Shown one piece after another: positions 1-9,109 of a stretch of 16,801 bases of DNA. Position 1 is the first letter of the stretch. Each line of letters begins with the position of its first letter. This stretch comes from an uncultured Sphingobium sp. GTDB taxonomy: Bacteria; Pseudomonadota; Alphaproteobacteria; Sphingomonadales; Sphingomonadaceae. The position numbers and the translations under genes are program-made. A model generated the notes under the pieces. That model was not told the origin of the DNA, did no database searches, and worked only from the letters and a program-made list of their open reading frames with translations. The DNA lies in contig CAMLFF010000036.1 in assembly GCA_946479185.1 (NCBI GenBank), positions 1 through 16,801 of the forward strand, given 5' to 3'.

Positions 1-1
1 G

Positions 2-2302
2 CGGAGCGATGCCCGCTATGGCGTCGCCCTGCCCGCTTTGATGGCTGCCCTGCTGATCGCGGGTACTTTGGCGCCGGTGTGTGCGCACGCGCAGGATGCG
101 CCGCCGCAAGACCCAGCCCTTGCTGGCACCAGCCCCGATCTGCAGGATCGCGGTGAGACAGCACTCGACAGCGCGCCGGTCGTCCCTTCGCCTGCCTCTG
201 CCGATGAGCTGGCTTTCGAGGCCGACAAGCTCGAATATAATAATAGCACCGATATCGTGACGGCATCCGGCAATGTGCGCGTTGCCCGTGAGGGTCAGCG
301 GCTCTCGGCGCAGCAGGTCGAGTGGGATCGCAAGGCCGGGACCGTGATTGCGCGCGGCGATGTGGTGCTAGCCAATGCGCGCGGCGACAAGGTTTTCGCA
401 GACGAGATGGACGTGACGCAGAGCCTGCGCGACGGCATCATCGAGAATCTGCTCATCGTCACCCAGAATGAGAATCGGCTGGCGGCTGTGCGCGGTGAGC
501 GCAAGGGCGACATCTATATTCTCGAGCGTGCGGCCTTCACGGCCTGCAAGGTCGAGGATGAGAATGGCTGCCCCAAGGAGCCGACGTGGCAGATTCAGGC
601 GGATCGAGTCGTGCTCGATGAAGCACGCGAGATTGTGCGCTACGATAATGCGCGGGTGAAGCTGTTTGGCGTGGGCCTCATCCCCCTGCCCGGCCTGCGG
701 CACAGCATTGGCAATAGTGGCGGGTCAGGCCTGCTGCTGCCGATCATTGGTTATGATCGCCGCAACGGTGCGGAATTTGCGATTCCCTATTATTGGCGCC
801 TCTCGCCCAATCGCGATTTGACGATTACGCCGCATGTTTACAGTGCGGTGCTGCCGATGGTGTCTGCCAATTACCGGGCGCTGCTCTCGCGCGGCGCTTA
901 CCAAGTCACGGCTTATGGCACGGTGAGCTCTGTCACGCCGGTCGCCGATCCGACGATCACTGCTTCGACGGAGAAGCTGCGCGGATATATCGCTGCGAGC
1001 GGCAAGTTCCAGTTCGATCCCAATTGGTCACTCTCCGGCTCGGGGCGCTATGTGACCGACCGGACATTCCTCAACCGCTATGACATCAGCCATGAGGATC
1101 GGTTGCGCTCCACGATCAATCTCGAGCGCATTGGTACGAACAGTTATTTCTCAATCGCGGGCTGGGCTTTTCAATCTTTGAGGGCAGGCAATACGAGCGG
1201 GCAAGTCCCGGTCGCCATCCCGGCGATCGACTATCGGCTGCGTATGAAAGACCCATTGGTGGGCGGCCAGTTGCAGTTGCAAGCAAACAGCCTCTCTATC
1301 CTGCGCACGGACGGGCAGGATACACAGCGCGCCTTCCTGGCCGCGACGTGGTCCAAGAGCACGCTCACCAAGATGGGGCAGGAAATCAGCCTGACCGGTT
1401 ATGCGCGTGGCGACGTCTATCATAGCGCGCAAAATAATCTCTCGCCGACGGTCATCTATCGCGGCGACCCCGGCTGGCAGGCACGCGGCATCGCGGCGCT
1501 GGCATTGGACGCCCGCTGGGCCTTCATCGGGAATGCCTTTGGCGGCACGCAACGGATCGTCCCGCGCGTGCAGTTCGTTGCGGCGCCGCGCATGTCTAAC
1601 CTGCGCGTCCCCAATGAAGATGCCCGCGCCATCGACCTTGAGGATTCAAACCTCTTCGCGCTCAATCGCTTCCCCGGCTATGATCGCTTTGAGGATTCGA
1701 GCCGGATCACCTACGGCTTTGATTATCGCCTCGACCGCCCGAATTTCTCGCTCGATGCGACGGTCGGCCAAAGCTATCGCCTTGATCGCGACATTTCGGT
1801 GCTGCCAAATGGCACCGGCCTCGCCGATCGGTTGTCCGACATCGTTGGCCGCACGCAGGTGCGCTACAAGGATTTCCTCGCGGTCACGCACCGCTACCGG
1901 GTGGATAAGGACAATCTCGCCGTTCGCCGTAACGAGATTGAGGCCACGGTCGGCTCACGCAAAACCTATGTTGAAGTGGGCTATTTGCGGCTTAACCGGA
2001 ACATTACCAGCGGCGTTGAGGATTTGCGCGACGTGCAGGAAATTCGCCTTGCCGCGCGTGTCGCCTTCGCGAAATTCTGGTCGGTTTACGGCTCGACGAA
2101 CATCGATCTCACCGGCAAGGCGGACGATCCGACAAGCCAGCTTTCCGGCTTTGAGCCCGTTCGGCACCGCTTCGGCGTCTCCTACGAGGATGACTGCGTG
2201 GAGATGGGATTGAGCTGGCGGCGCGACTATCAGACCGTTGGTGATGCCCGGCGCGGCAATTCCTTTCAGCTGCGACTGGTATTTAAGAATCTGGGTCTGT
2301 AA
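2..2302 (+). CDS. lptD: LPS-assembly protein LptD, 5' end probably outside the window
   Basis: Outer-membrane beta-barrel that, in its family, inserts lipopolysaccharide into the outer leaflet at the end of the Lpt bridge. The first start codons visible are TTG at 38 and ATG at 41, but the frame stays open back to base 2 and encodes an Arg-containing stretch (RSDARYGVALPAL) before the hydrophobic run and AHAQ cleavage site. A start upstream of the window is therefore likely. Counting from base 38, residues 56-165 form the OstA/LptA-like periplasmic domain, and the rest is the LptD barrel, ending in a typical aromatic/hydrophobic beta-strand (LRLVFKNLGL). Cys170, Cys178 and Cys720 are the mature cysteines. 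E. coli LptD pairs N-terminal cysteines with a C-terminal CC; here the C-terminal site is a single Cys (DDC). It is the first gene of an lptD-surA-pdxA-rsmA unit. The family call is confident; the lipid carried is not known from sequence. Confidence 0.93.
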   Translation, partial: RSDARYGVALPALMAALLIAGTLAPVCAHAQDAPPQDPALAGTSPDLQDRGETALDSAPVVPSPASADELAFEADKLEYNNSTDIVTASGNVRVAREGQRLSAQQVEWDRKAGTVIARGDVVLANARGDKVFADEMDVTQSLRDGIIENLLIVTQNENRLAAVRGERKGDIYILERAAFTACKVEDENGCPKEPTWQIQADRVVLDEAREIVRYDNARVKLFGVGLIPLPGLRHSIGNSGGSGLLLPIIGYDRRNGAEFAIPYYWRLSPNRDLTITPHVYSAVLPMVSANYRALLSRGAYQVTAYGTVSSVTPVADPTITASTEKLRGYIAASGKFQFDPNWSLSGSGRYVTDRTFLNRYDISHEDRLRSTINLERIGTNSYFSIAGWAFQSLRAGNTSGQVPVAIPAIDYRLRMKDPLVGGQLQLQANSLSILRTDGQDTQRAFLAATWSKSTLTKMGQEISLTGYARGDVYHSAQNNLSPTVIYRGDPGWQARGIAALALDARWAFIGNAFGGTQRIVPRVQFVAAPRMSNLRVPNEDARAIDLEDSNLFALNRFPGYDRFEDSSRITYGFDYRLDRPNFSLDATVGQSYRLDRDISVLPNGTGLADRLSDIVGRTQVRYKDFLAVTHRYRVDKDNLAVRRNEIEATVGSRKTYVEVGYLRLNRNITSGVEDLRDVQEIRLAARVAFAKFWSVYGSTNIDLTGKADDPTSQLSGFEPVRHRFGVSYEDDCVEMGLSWRRDYQTVGDARRGNSFQLRLVFKNLGL

Positions 2303-2395
2303 AGACGTGCGCTTGGCAGGCAGTGCGGCTTCGTCATGGCGAGGTCTGCTCAGCCTTGGTTAAGCCGCAAAGCCATATCCGCCGGTGCAGACTTG

Positions 2396-2415
2396 GCGAT
2401 CCTCTGGCGGATCGC
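2396..2415 (+). other. Hairpin in the lptD-surA gap, just before surA
   Basis: A perfect 7-bp stem (GCGATCC / GGATCGC) with a 6-base loop lies 10 bases before the ATG at 2426. No T-run follows, so it is a poor intrinsic terminator. It may protect the processed lptD end or affect surA translation. The rest of the 123-base gap between lptD and surA shows nothing I can name. Confidence 0.35.
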
Positions 2416-2425
2416 AGGCTTCTGA

Positions 2426-3847
2426 ATGGAGAGCAGTTTGATTGACGTGAACAGCGTGAAAAGGATGTCTCCCCGTTTCACAACATATATGCTCGCCGGT
2501 ATCGCGACGGGCCTGCTGGCGACAGTGATGCTGACAGGTGGCGCCAGCGCGCAGACCGAGCCAGCGCCGCAGGAATCGGCACAGCAGGAAGAGGCAGCCG
2601 CAGGACCGAGCTCGGCGCTGGATATTCCGGATTCCGTGACGCTCTTTGGCAAGCGTGACCCCAACGTCCGCACCGCGACGGCGCTGATCAACGGCGAAGT
2701 GATTACGCAGACGGACGTGGATCAACGTCTGGCGCTGGTCGTGCTCGCCAATGGTGGCAAGGTGAGCGATGAAGAGCGTGACCGGCTGCGCTTGCAGGTG
2801 CTGCGCAACCTGATCGATGAAACGCTGCAAATTCAGGAAGCGGCGCGCAAAGATATTCGCGTACCCCCTGCCGAGCTGGCTGAAAACTATGCCCGTGTGG
2901 CCGCGAACTTCAAATACACGCCTGAGAACTTCACCAAATATCTGGCAACGCAGGGCTCATCCGAGCGGAGCATCAAGCGCCAGATCGAGGGTGAAGTCGC
3001 GTGGAGCCGACTGCTGCGCCGCGAAGTTCAGCCTTATGTGAACGTTTCCGAGGATGAGGTGAAGGGCGTTGTAGAGCGCCTACAGGCCGCCAAGGGCAAG
3101 GAAGAGTTCCATATCGGCGAAATCTATCTCTCAGCGACGCCGGAAAATAGCGCCGCCGTGCTGAAAAACGCCGAGCAGATCATGGACCAGATCCGCAAGG
3201 GCGGCTCTTTCCAGGCTTATGCGCGGCAATATTCTGAAGCCTCGACGGCTGCTGTTGGCGGCGATCTCGGCTGGGTGCGCGCTGCGCAATTGCCGGATGA
3301 ACTGGCAGCCGCAGCGCAGCAGCTTGCCGTCGGGCAAATTGCTGGCCCCATCGGCGTGCCGGGCGGCTACTCGCTTGTTTATCTGAGCGACAAGCGTCAG
3401 GTGCTCACCGCAGATGCGCGCGATGCCGTGTTGAGCCTCAAGCAGCTCGCCATCGACTTCCCGGCGGGAACGACAGCGGCGCAGGCGCAAAAGCGTGCCA
3501 CGGAATTCGGAACCGCGCTGCAAAATCTGCAGGGTTGCGGCGCCGTGGCCGATCTCGCCTCGAAGATCGGCGCGACGGTGGTCGAGAATGATATTCAGGC
3601 CCGCAATCTGCCACCGCAATTGCAGTCGATCATTCTCGCCTTGAATGTCGGCGAATCAACGCCGCCATTCGGCTCGGCCACTGAGGGCGTGCGCGCACTC
3701 ATTCTGTGCGGACGTGATGATCCGGCGGACACCAGCGCCCCCTCGTTCGAGCAGATTCAATCTCAAATGGAAGAGGATCGCGTCAACAAGCGGGCCCGCA
3801 CCTATCTGCGCGATCTGCGACGCGACGCGGTGATCGACTATAATTGA
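2426..3847 (+). CDS. surA: Periplasmic peptidyl-prolyl isomerase / chaperone SurA
   Basis: Periplasmic chaperone that escorts unfolded outer-membrane proteins such as LptD; the parvulin domain isomerises Xaa-Pro bonds. A signal peptide is visible (Lys-Arg, then a hydrophobic core, then GGASAQ). From the ATG at 2426, residues about 83-200 match the SurA N-terminal domain and 224-326 a single parvulin domain (FHIGEIYLS, then GGDLGWV, then the GPIGVPGGYSLV strand). Residues about 340-432 look like a degenerate second rotamase domain and carry Cys371 and Cys428. The start is uncertain: ATG 2426 has only a weak ribosome site, whereas TTG 2438 has GGAG (2428-2431) six bases upstream, and ATG 2465 would also keep the signal peptide. 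The gene sits 123 bases after lptD, and its TGA overlaps the proposed pdxA start. Confidence 0.92.
   Translation: MESSLIDVNSVKRMSPRFTTYMLAGIATGLLATVMLTGGASAQTEPAPQESAQQEEAAAGPSSALDIPDSVTLFGKRDPNVRTATALINGEVITQTDVDQRLALVVLANGGKVSDEERDRLRLQVLRNLIDETLQIQEAARKDIRVPPAELAENYARVAANFKYTPENFTKYLATQGSSERSIKRQIEGEVAWSRLLRREVQPYVNVSEDEVKGVVERLQAAKGKEEFHIGEIYLSATPENSAAVLKNAEQIMDQIRKGGSFQAYARQYSEASTAAVGGDLGWVRAAQLPDELAAAAQQLAVGQIAGPIGVPGGYSLVYLSDKRQVLTADARDAVLSLKQLAIDFPAGTTAAQAQKRATEFGTALQNLQGCGAVADLASKIGATVVENDIQARNLPPQLQSIILALNVGESTPPFGSATEGVRALILCGRDDPADTSAPSFEQIQSQMEEDRVNKRARTYLRDLRRDAVIDYN
3829..3835 (+). promoter_or_regulatory. Candidate ribosome binding site for pdxA
   Basis: GGTGATC inside the last codons of surA matches the 3' half of the full Shine-Dalgarno consensus (AGGAGGTGATC). 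It lies seven bases before the ATT at 3843. This is the main sequence support for an ATT start of pdxA. Confidence 0.4.
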
Positions 3848-4880
3848 TCGCGAGACCTCCGTACAATCTCTGCCGACGCTGCCGCGCCCGATCGCCATTT
3901 CGCTTGGTGATCCGGCCGGCATAGGCCCGGAAATTACCGCAAAGGCCTGGGCGGCACGGGAGGTTGCGCAACTGCCGACCTTCTTCGTCGTGGGAGACGC
4001 GGCGGCGATTAAGGCTGTGTGGGATGGTCCCGTCCAGCGCATTGACGATCCGGAAGAGGCAGACGGTGTGTTCGGCTCCGCCTTGCCTTGCCTGCAGGTC
4101 GCCGACTGCGGCGAGCTCATACCCGGGCTGCCGACATTGGATGGCGCGCGCTGTGCGTTTCAATCGCTGGAGGCCGCCACCGGACTTGTGCGTGCGGAAA
4201 GCGCCAGCGCCTTGGTGACGGCGCCCGTGTCAAAGGTTCAGCTTGCGCAGGTCGGCTTCAGCCATCCGGGGCAAACCGAATTTGTGGCCGAGCGTTGTGG
4301 CGTGTCGCGGGAAAATGTCGTGATGATGCTGGCCGGGCCGTCGCTTCGCGTTGTGCCGCTTACCATCCACATTCCCTTTCATGCGGTTCCGGCAGCGCTC
4401 ACTGCCTCGCTGATCCGCAACCGCGCTCTTGCGACCGTGCGGGGGCTCAAGCGCTTGTTCGGCATCGAGAATCCGCGCCTGGCGATGGCTGGCCTGAACC
4501 CGCATGCCGGGGAAAGCGGGACGCTGGGCGATGAAGAGCAGGTGCTGATCGAGCCGGTGCTGGCCCAATTGCGTGATGAAGGCATGGACATTAGCGGGCC
4601 ATATGCAGCGGACGCCATGTTCGCGCCTCGTGCCCGCGAGCGCTACGATGCCGCCTTATGCTGCTATCATGACCAGGCGCTCATCCCGATCAAGGCGCTG
4701 CACTTCGATGATGGCGTGAACATCACGCTGGGCCTGCCCATCGTGCGCACATCGCCCGATCATGGCACCGCCTATGATATTGCGGGCAAGAACCTCGCCT
4801 TTGCCGAGTCGATGATTGCCGCCATCCGCATGGCGCGCGATGCAGAGCTTAATCGCCGCACTTGGCTCGAGCCGAGCTAA
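3843..4880 (+). CDS. pdxA: 4-hydroxythreonine-4-phosphate dehydrogenase PdxA, apparent non-canonical start
   Basis: NAD-dependent oxidation and decarboxylation of 4-phosphohydroxy-L-threonine in DXP-dependent pyridoxal 5'-phosphate synthesis; a cytosolic metalloenzyme. The three family metal-ligand histidines appear in NPHAGE, CYHDQ and SPDHGTA. The N-terminal signature [13 protein letters not shown] is encoded at about 3897-3935. The first canonical start in this frame is GTG 3990, which would remove that signature and leave 296 residues, too short for a family of about 330. Upstream the frame is open only to 3834 (TGA at 3831), and it contains no ATG, GTG or TTG. ATT at 3843 overlaps the surA stop and gives 345 residues; CTG at 3870 would give 336. 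I chose ATT. A one-base sequencing error near 3844 (a TTG in the wrong frame) is the alternative. The stop lies 5 bases before the rsmA ATG. Confidence 0.88.
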   Translation: MDRETSVQSLPTLPRPIAISLGDPAGIGPEITAKAWAAREVAQLPTFFVVGDAAAIKAVWDGPVQRIDDPEEADGVFGSALPCLQVADCGELIPGLPTLDGARCAFQSLEAATGLVRAESASALVTAPVSKVQLAQVGFSHPGQTEFVAERCGVSRENVVMMLAGPSLRVVPLTIHIPFHAVPAALTASLIRNRALATVRGLKRLFGIENPRLAMAGLNPHAGESGTLGDEEQVLIEPVLAQLRDEGMDISGPYAADAMFAPRARERYDAALCCYHDQALIPIKALHFDDGVNITLGLPIVRTSPDHGTAYDIAGKNLAFAESMIAAIRMARDAELNRRTWLEPS

Positions 4881-4885
4881 GCATC

Positions 4886-5704
4886 ATGGTCATGCTCCCA
4901 CCCTTGCGCGAGGTTATCGCGACGCATGGCCTGCGCGCGAGCAAAGCGCTGGGCCAGAATTTCCTCCTCGATGAGCAATTGCTGGACCGGATCGCAGCGA
5001 TCCCTGGTTCATTGGCTGGCGAGCGGGTGTTCGAGGTGGGACCGGGACCGGGCGGCCTCACGCGCGCATTGCTGCGTGCTGGTGGCGAGGTGACCGCTGT
5101 CGAGCGCGATGCCCGCTGCCTGCCTGCCCTCGCCGAGCTTGCCGATGCTTTCCCTGGAATGCTGCACGTGATCGATGATGATGCTCTCAAGGTCGACGCG
5201 CAGAAGGCGTGCGGCGGCCCCGCTCATATCGTCTCGAACCTGCCTTATAATATCGGCACGGCACTGCTGGTCGATTGGCTGGAGAGCGACTGGCTCCCTT
5301 GGTGGAAATCGGCAACGTTGATGTTTCAGGCCGAGGTGGCCGAGCGGATCATCGCGCAGCCGGGCAGCGATGCCTATGGGCGGCTCGCGGTGCTGGCCCA
5401 ATGGCGCTGCACAGCGCGCATCGCGATGAAAGTCCATCGTTCCGCATTCACGCCGCCGCCCAAGGTGATGTCCGCCGTGGTGCATATCGTGCCGATCCCG
5501 GCGCCCGAGGGCGTGGATGTGCGGATATTGGCGAAGCTGACAGCAGCGGCATTTGGTCAACGCCGCAAGATGCTGCGTCAAAGCCTCAAGGCGATGCCGG
5601 GCGCACTGGACGCGCTGATTGCTACCGGCATCGATGAGAGCCGACGCGCCGAAACCCTGAGCGTGCAAGATTTCGTCTCGGTCGCAAAATTGCTGAGCGC
5701 CTGA
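4886..5704 (+). CDS. rsmA: 16S rRNA (adenine1518/1519-N6)-dimethyltransferase RsmA/KsgA
   Basis: Uses S-adenosylmethionine to dimethylate two adjacent adenines in helix 45 of 16S rRNA during late 30S assembly. With the ATG at 4886 the protein has 272 residues, normal for the family. Visible motifs are the N-terminal [10 protein letters not shown] (20-29), the SAM loop [11 protein letters not shown] (48-58), the acidic ribose contact VERD (71-74), the catalytic motif NLPYN (117-121), and [11 protein letters not shown] nearer the C-terminus. I prefer ATG 4886 (or ATG 4892) to an in-frame TTG at 4862, which lies inside the pdxA end. The five-base spacing from pdxA indicates one transcript. The pairing of pdxA and rsmA is widespread in proteobacteria. 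Confidence 0.95.
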   Translation: MVMLPPLREVIATHGLRASKALGQNFLLDEQLLDRIAAIPGSLAGERVFEVGPGPGGLTRALLRAGGEVTAVERDARCLPALAELADAFPGMLHVIDDDALKVDAQKACGGPAHIVSNLPYNIGTALLVDWLESDWLPWWKSATLMFQAEVAERIIAQPGSDAYGRLAVLAQWRCTARIAMKVHRSAFTPPPKVMSAVVHIVPIPAPEGVDVRILAKLTAAAFGQRRKMLRQSLKAMPGALDALIATGIDESRRAETLSVQDFVSVAKLLSA

Positions 5705-5716
5705 AGTCGGCGCTCA
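5694..5716 (-). terminator. Probable shared terminator between rsmA and the TPR gene
   Basis: An 8-bp perfect stem (TGAGCGCC / GGCGCTCA) with a 7-base loop spans the rsmA stop codon and the 24-base gap between the converging genes. Read on the - strand, the hairpin is followed by GCAATTTTG. That T-run makes it a better terminator for the guaB-side operon than for rsmA. Confidence 0.55.
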
Positions 5717-5728
5717 CTTGATGCGCAA

Positions 5729-6238
5729 TTACTGCTCGGACGTGGTGGGCTTGGCGGCCGCTGGTTGCGCGGCAGCGACCTTGGGAGCGCCTGCAGCGAT
5801 TGCCGCCACAAGTGGCTCAGCGCTGGCGCAGCTGGTTTTGCAGACGGTGCGCAGCTTGGCGAGTGCTTCACGCGCGCTTTCCGTCGCGCCCTTTTCCATC
5901 ATCGCCAGCCCCTCGCCCTGCAGCGCAAGCTGATTATTAGGCTGGAGTTCCAACACGCGACCATAATAGCGGATTGCCTTGCCGGGCAGCTTCTCGGCGC
6001 GCGCGATCTTGGCCAGCTCCATGTAGATGCTGCTATCGCGCGGGGCGAGCAACAGAGCCGTCTCGAACGCATCACGCGCCTGCTCATATTTGCCAGCGGC
6101 TTGGGCGACCTTGCCTTTTGCAACCCATTCCATCGCGCGCGGATTTGAGGCGCTCTCAGCCGCCTTCTGGGTGAGACCGCTGCTTGCCGACAGGGCAAAT
6201 GCAGTTGCGAGCAATATGGAGGCGGGGGTGAACCGCAT
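5729..6238 (-). CDS. Exported TPR-repeat protein
   Basis: Small protein of 169 residues, likely periplasmic, function unknown. The chosen ATG at 6238 is preceded by GGGAG seven bases upstream and gives a signal peptide (MRFTPASILLATAFALSASS). An in-frame start at 6295 would place a hydrophilic stretch before the signal and would touch the rsmB-like stop. Residues about 34-67 and 68-101 are clear TPR units (AGKYEQARDAFETALLLAP; LPGKAIRYYGRVLELQP), and 102-135 look like a third. A CKTSC pair (Cys133, Cys137) follows, then an Ala/Pro-rich tail. TPR units bind other proteins, so an adaptor role is an inference. It is the last gene after guaB and the rRNA methyltransferase, 50 bases from the latter. 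Confidence 0.8.
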   Translation of the reverse strand: MRFTPASILLATAFALSASSGLTQKAAESASNPRAMEWVAKGKVAQAAGKYEQARDAFETALLLAPRDSSIYMELAKIARAEKLPGKAIRYYGRVLELQPNNQLALQGEGLAMMEKGATESAREALAKLRTVCKTSCASAEPLVAAIAAGAPKVAAAQPAAAKPTTSEQ

Positions 6239-6288
6239 GATCGTCTCCCATAAAGTTCCATGCGTATCAGACGCCATGACGGGCGACG

Positions 6289-7482
6289 CTAGCATGGTTT
6301 TTCAAGAACGGTGAAGAAAAACCCGTCGGTTTCATCACGCTTTGGGGTGAGTAGCACGCCTTCGCCCCACTCGGTGCCTTTGCGGTCATCACCGGCTGCG
6401 TGGACAGTCTGCCACGATGGGTCGGCGCGCAGGAACTGCTCGACTTGGCCCGAGCCCTCCCGATCGATGAGCGAGCACACCGCATAAACGAGCCGCCCGC
6501 CCGGCTTCACCAATGGCGCAGCAAGGCGCAGCAGCCGGGCTTGAAGACTGATGATGCGATCCAGACGCGCAGGCGTGAGGCGCCACCGCGCTTCGGGATT
6601 GCGCCGCCAGACGCCTGATCCGCTGCACGGTGCATCGATCAGCACCACGTCGCATTGGCCGGTGAGCGGCGCAAGCACCTCCATCTCCCGGCCCGAATCA
6701 AGCAGCATCGTCTCGATGAGGCTCGCACAGCCTGCCCGCTCGGCGCGGGGCAGCAAGCGCGCGAGCCGATCCCGCACGGTATCGGCCGCGATCAGCCTGC
6801 CCTGATCGACCATGTCGACCGCAAGGGCCAGCGTCTTGCCGCCAGCGCCTGCGCACAGGTCCAGAACGGTCATGCCCGGCTTCACGGCGCAGGCTTGGGA
6901 TATGATCTGGCTGCCAGCGTCCTGAATTTCCACAGCCAGCTTTGCAGCGCCGGCGTCATGCTCAACATCCGTGCCAGCGGGCAGCACCACGCCGTTGCGC
7001 GTGCCGGGGATCGCAACCGCATCCGGCCAATGCGTCAACAGCGCAGCGCGGCTCGCAATCGCCGGATTTGCGCGGATGTGCAGAGGCGCGCGCTCGAGCA
7101 ATGCAACTTGCTCACCCTCATCGATGATCGAGGCAAATTGCGGGATAATCCAGGATGGTAGCAGCGTCTTTTCAGGTGAGGCCTCAGCATCGCTGATCGG
7201 CGCGGGCGCATGGACCGAGCCATCGAAGAGCGCTGCCAGCGCTTCATTATCACGCGCTAACCCGATCATCGCGGAGCGGCCATTGTCTGGCCTGTCTCCG
7301 AATGTCCGGATCGCGGAATATACGAGCTCGCGAACGGCGCGCCGATCTTTCGAGCCCGCATAGCGGCGATCGCGGAAATAGCGCGCGATCAGCGTGTCTG
7401 CAGCGGGACCATCGTCGCGGGCTGCGGCGATGATGAGGTCCAGCAGGTCGATTGCAGCCTGAACCCGTGCGGCGGGTGTCAC
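6289..7482 (-). CDS. RsmB/NOP-family RNA (cytosine-5-) methyltransferase
   Basis: SAM-dependent RNA m5C methyltransferase of the RsmB/NOL1/NOP2/Sun family, probably acting on 16S rRNA. In the 397-residue product the SAM loop is DLCAGAGGKT (208-217). The two family cysteines are Cys286 in DAPCSGSG and Cys336 in VYAVCSL; the latter is the nucleophile by family knowledge and the former helps release the product. The N-terminal 80 residues resemble the NusB-like helical domain of RsmB but are short. The start is GTG (7482-7480); the nearby ATG at 7496 is out of frame. It lies 36 bases after guaB on the same strand, suggesting co-transcription. I cannot tell the target cytosine, so I give no gene symbol; rsmB is the likeliest name. 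Confidence 0.9.
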   Translation of the reverse strand: MTPAARVQAAIDLLDLIIAAARDDGPAADTLIARYFRDRRYAGSKDRRAVRELVYSAIRTFGDRPDNGRSAMIGLARDNEALAALFDGSVHAPAPISDAEASPEKTLLPSWIIPQFASIIDEGEQVALLERAPLHIRANPAIASRAALLTHWPDAVAIPGTRNGVVLPAGTDVEHDAGAAKLAVEIQDAGSQIISQACAVKPGMTVLDLCAGAGGKTLALAVDMVDQGRLIAADTVRDRLARLLPRAERAGCASLIETMLLDSGREMEVLAPLTGQCDVVLIDAPCSGSGVWRRNPEARWRLTPARLDRIISLQARLLRLAAPLVKPGGRLVYAVCSLIDREGSGQVEQFLRADPSWQTVHAAGDDRKGTEWGEGVLLTPKRDETDGFFFTVLEKPC

Positions 7483-7518
7483 TTGGCCACGCCCATCACG
7501 ACTGGCTCTACGATGATA

Positions 7519-9015
<1,497 letters not shown>

Positions 9016-9041
9016 TCAGTGGCGGCCCATGTAACCATTTC

Positions 9042-9064
9042 CACCCCACACCGCTAGGGGTGTG
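9042..9064 (-). other. GC-rich inverted repeat in the lyase-guaB gap
   Basis: The segment holds two mutually exclusive pairings: CACACC (9047-9052) with GGTGTG (9059-9064), or CACCCC (9042-9047) with GGGGTG (9057-9062). It lies 45-70 bases after the stop of the CoA-lyase gene on the - strand. It could end that transcript, although no T-run follows. Confidence 0.3.
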
Positions 9065-9109
9065 TGCGTGAGTGCCAAACAAGTGCGCAATCCACTGCGT
9101 TTATGCGCT

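Noticed and set aside
1401..2213. 270-codon open frame inside lptD on the + strand
   Set aside because: An alternate-frame shadow rich in Arg, Ser and Ala with no ribosome site or family resemblance; lptD covers it.
3844..3930. TTG at 3844 as the start of pdxA
   Set aside because: It is in a different frame from PdxA and meets a TAG within about 30 codons; it could work only if the sequence contains a base error.
4862..4885. TTG 4862 as the rsmA start
   Set aside because: It would extend into the conserved end of pdxA and add residues not seen in the family; ATG 4886 fits the expected N-terminus.
9072..9080. GAGTGCCAA, resembling half of a CIRCE heat-shock operator
   Set aside because: The second half-site is missing at the required 9-base spacing, and neither neighbour is a chaperone gene.
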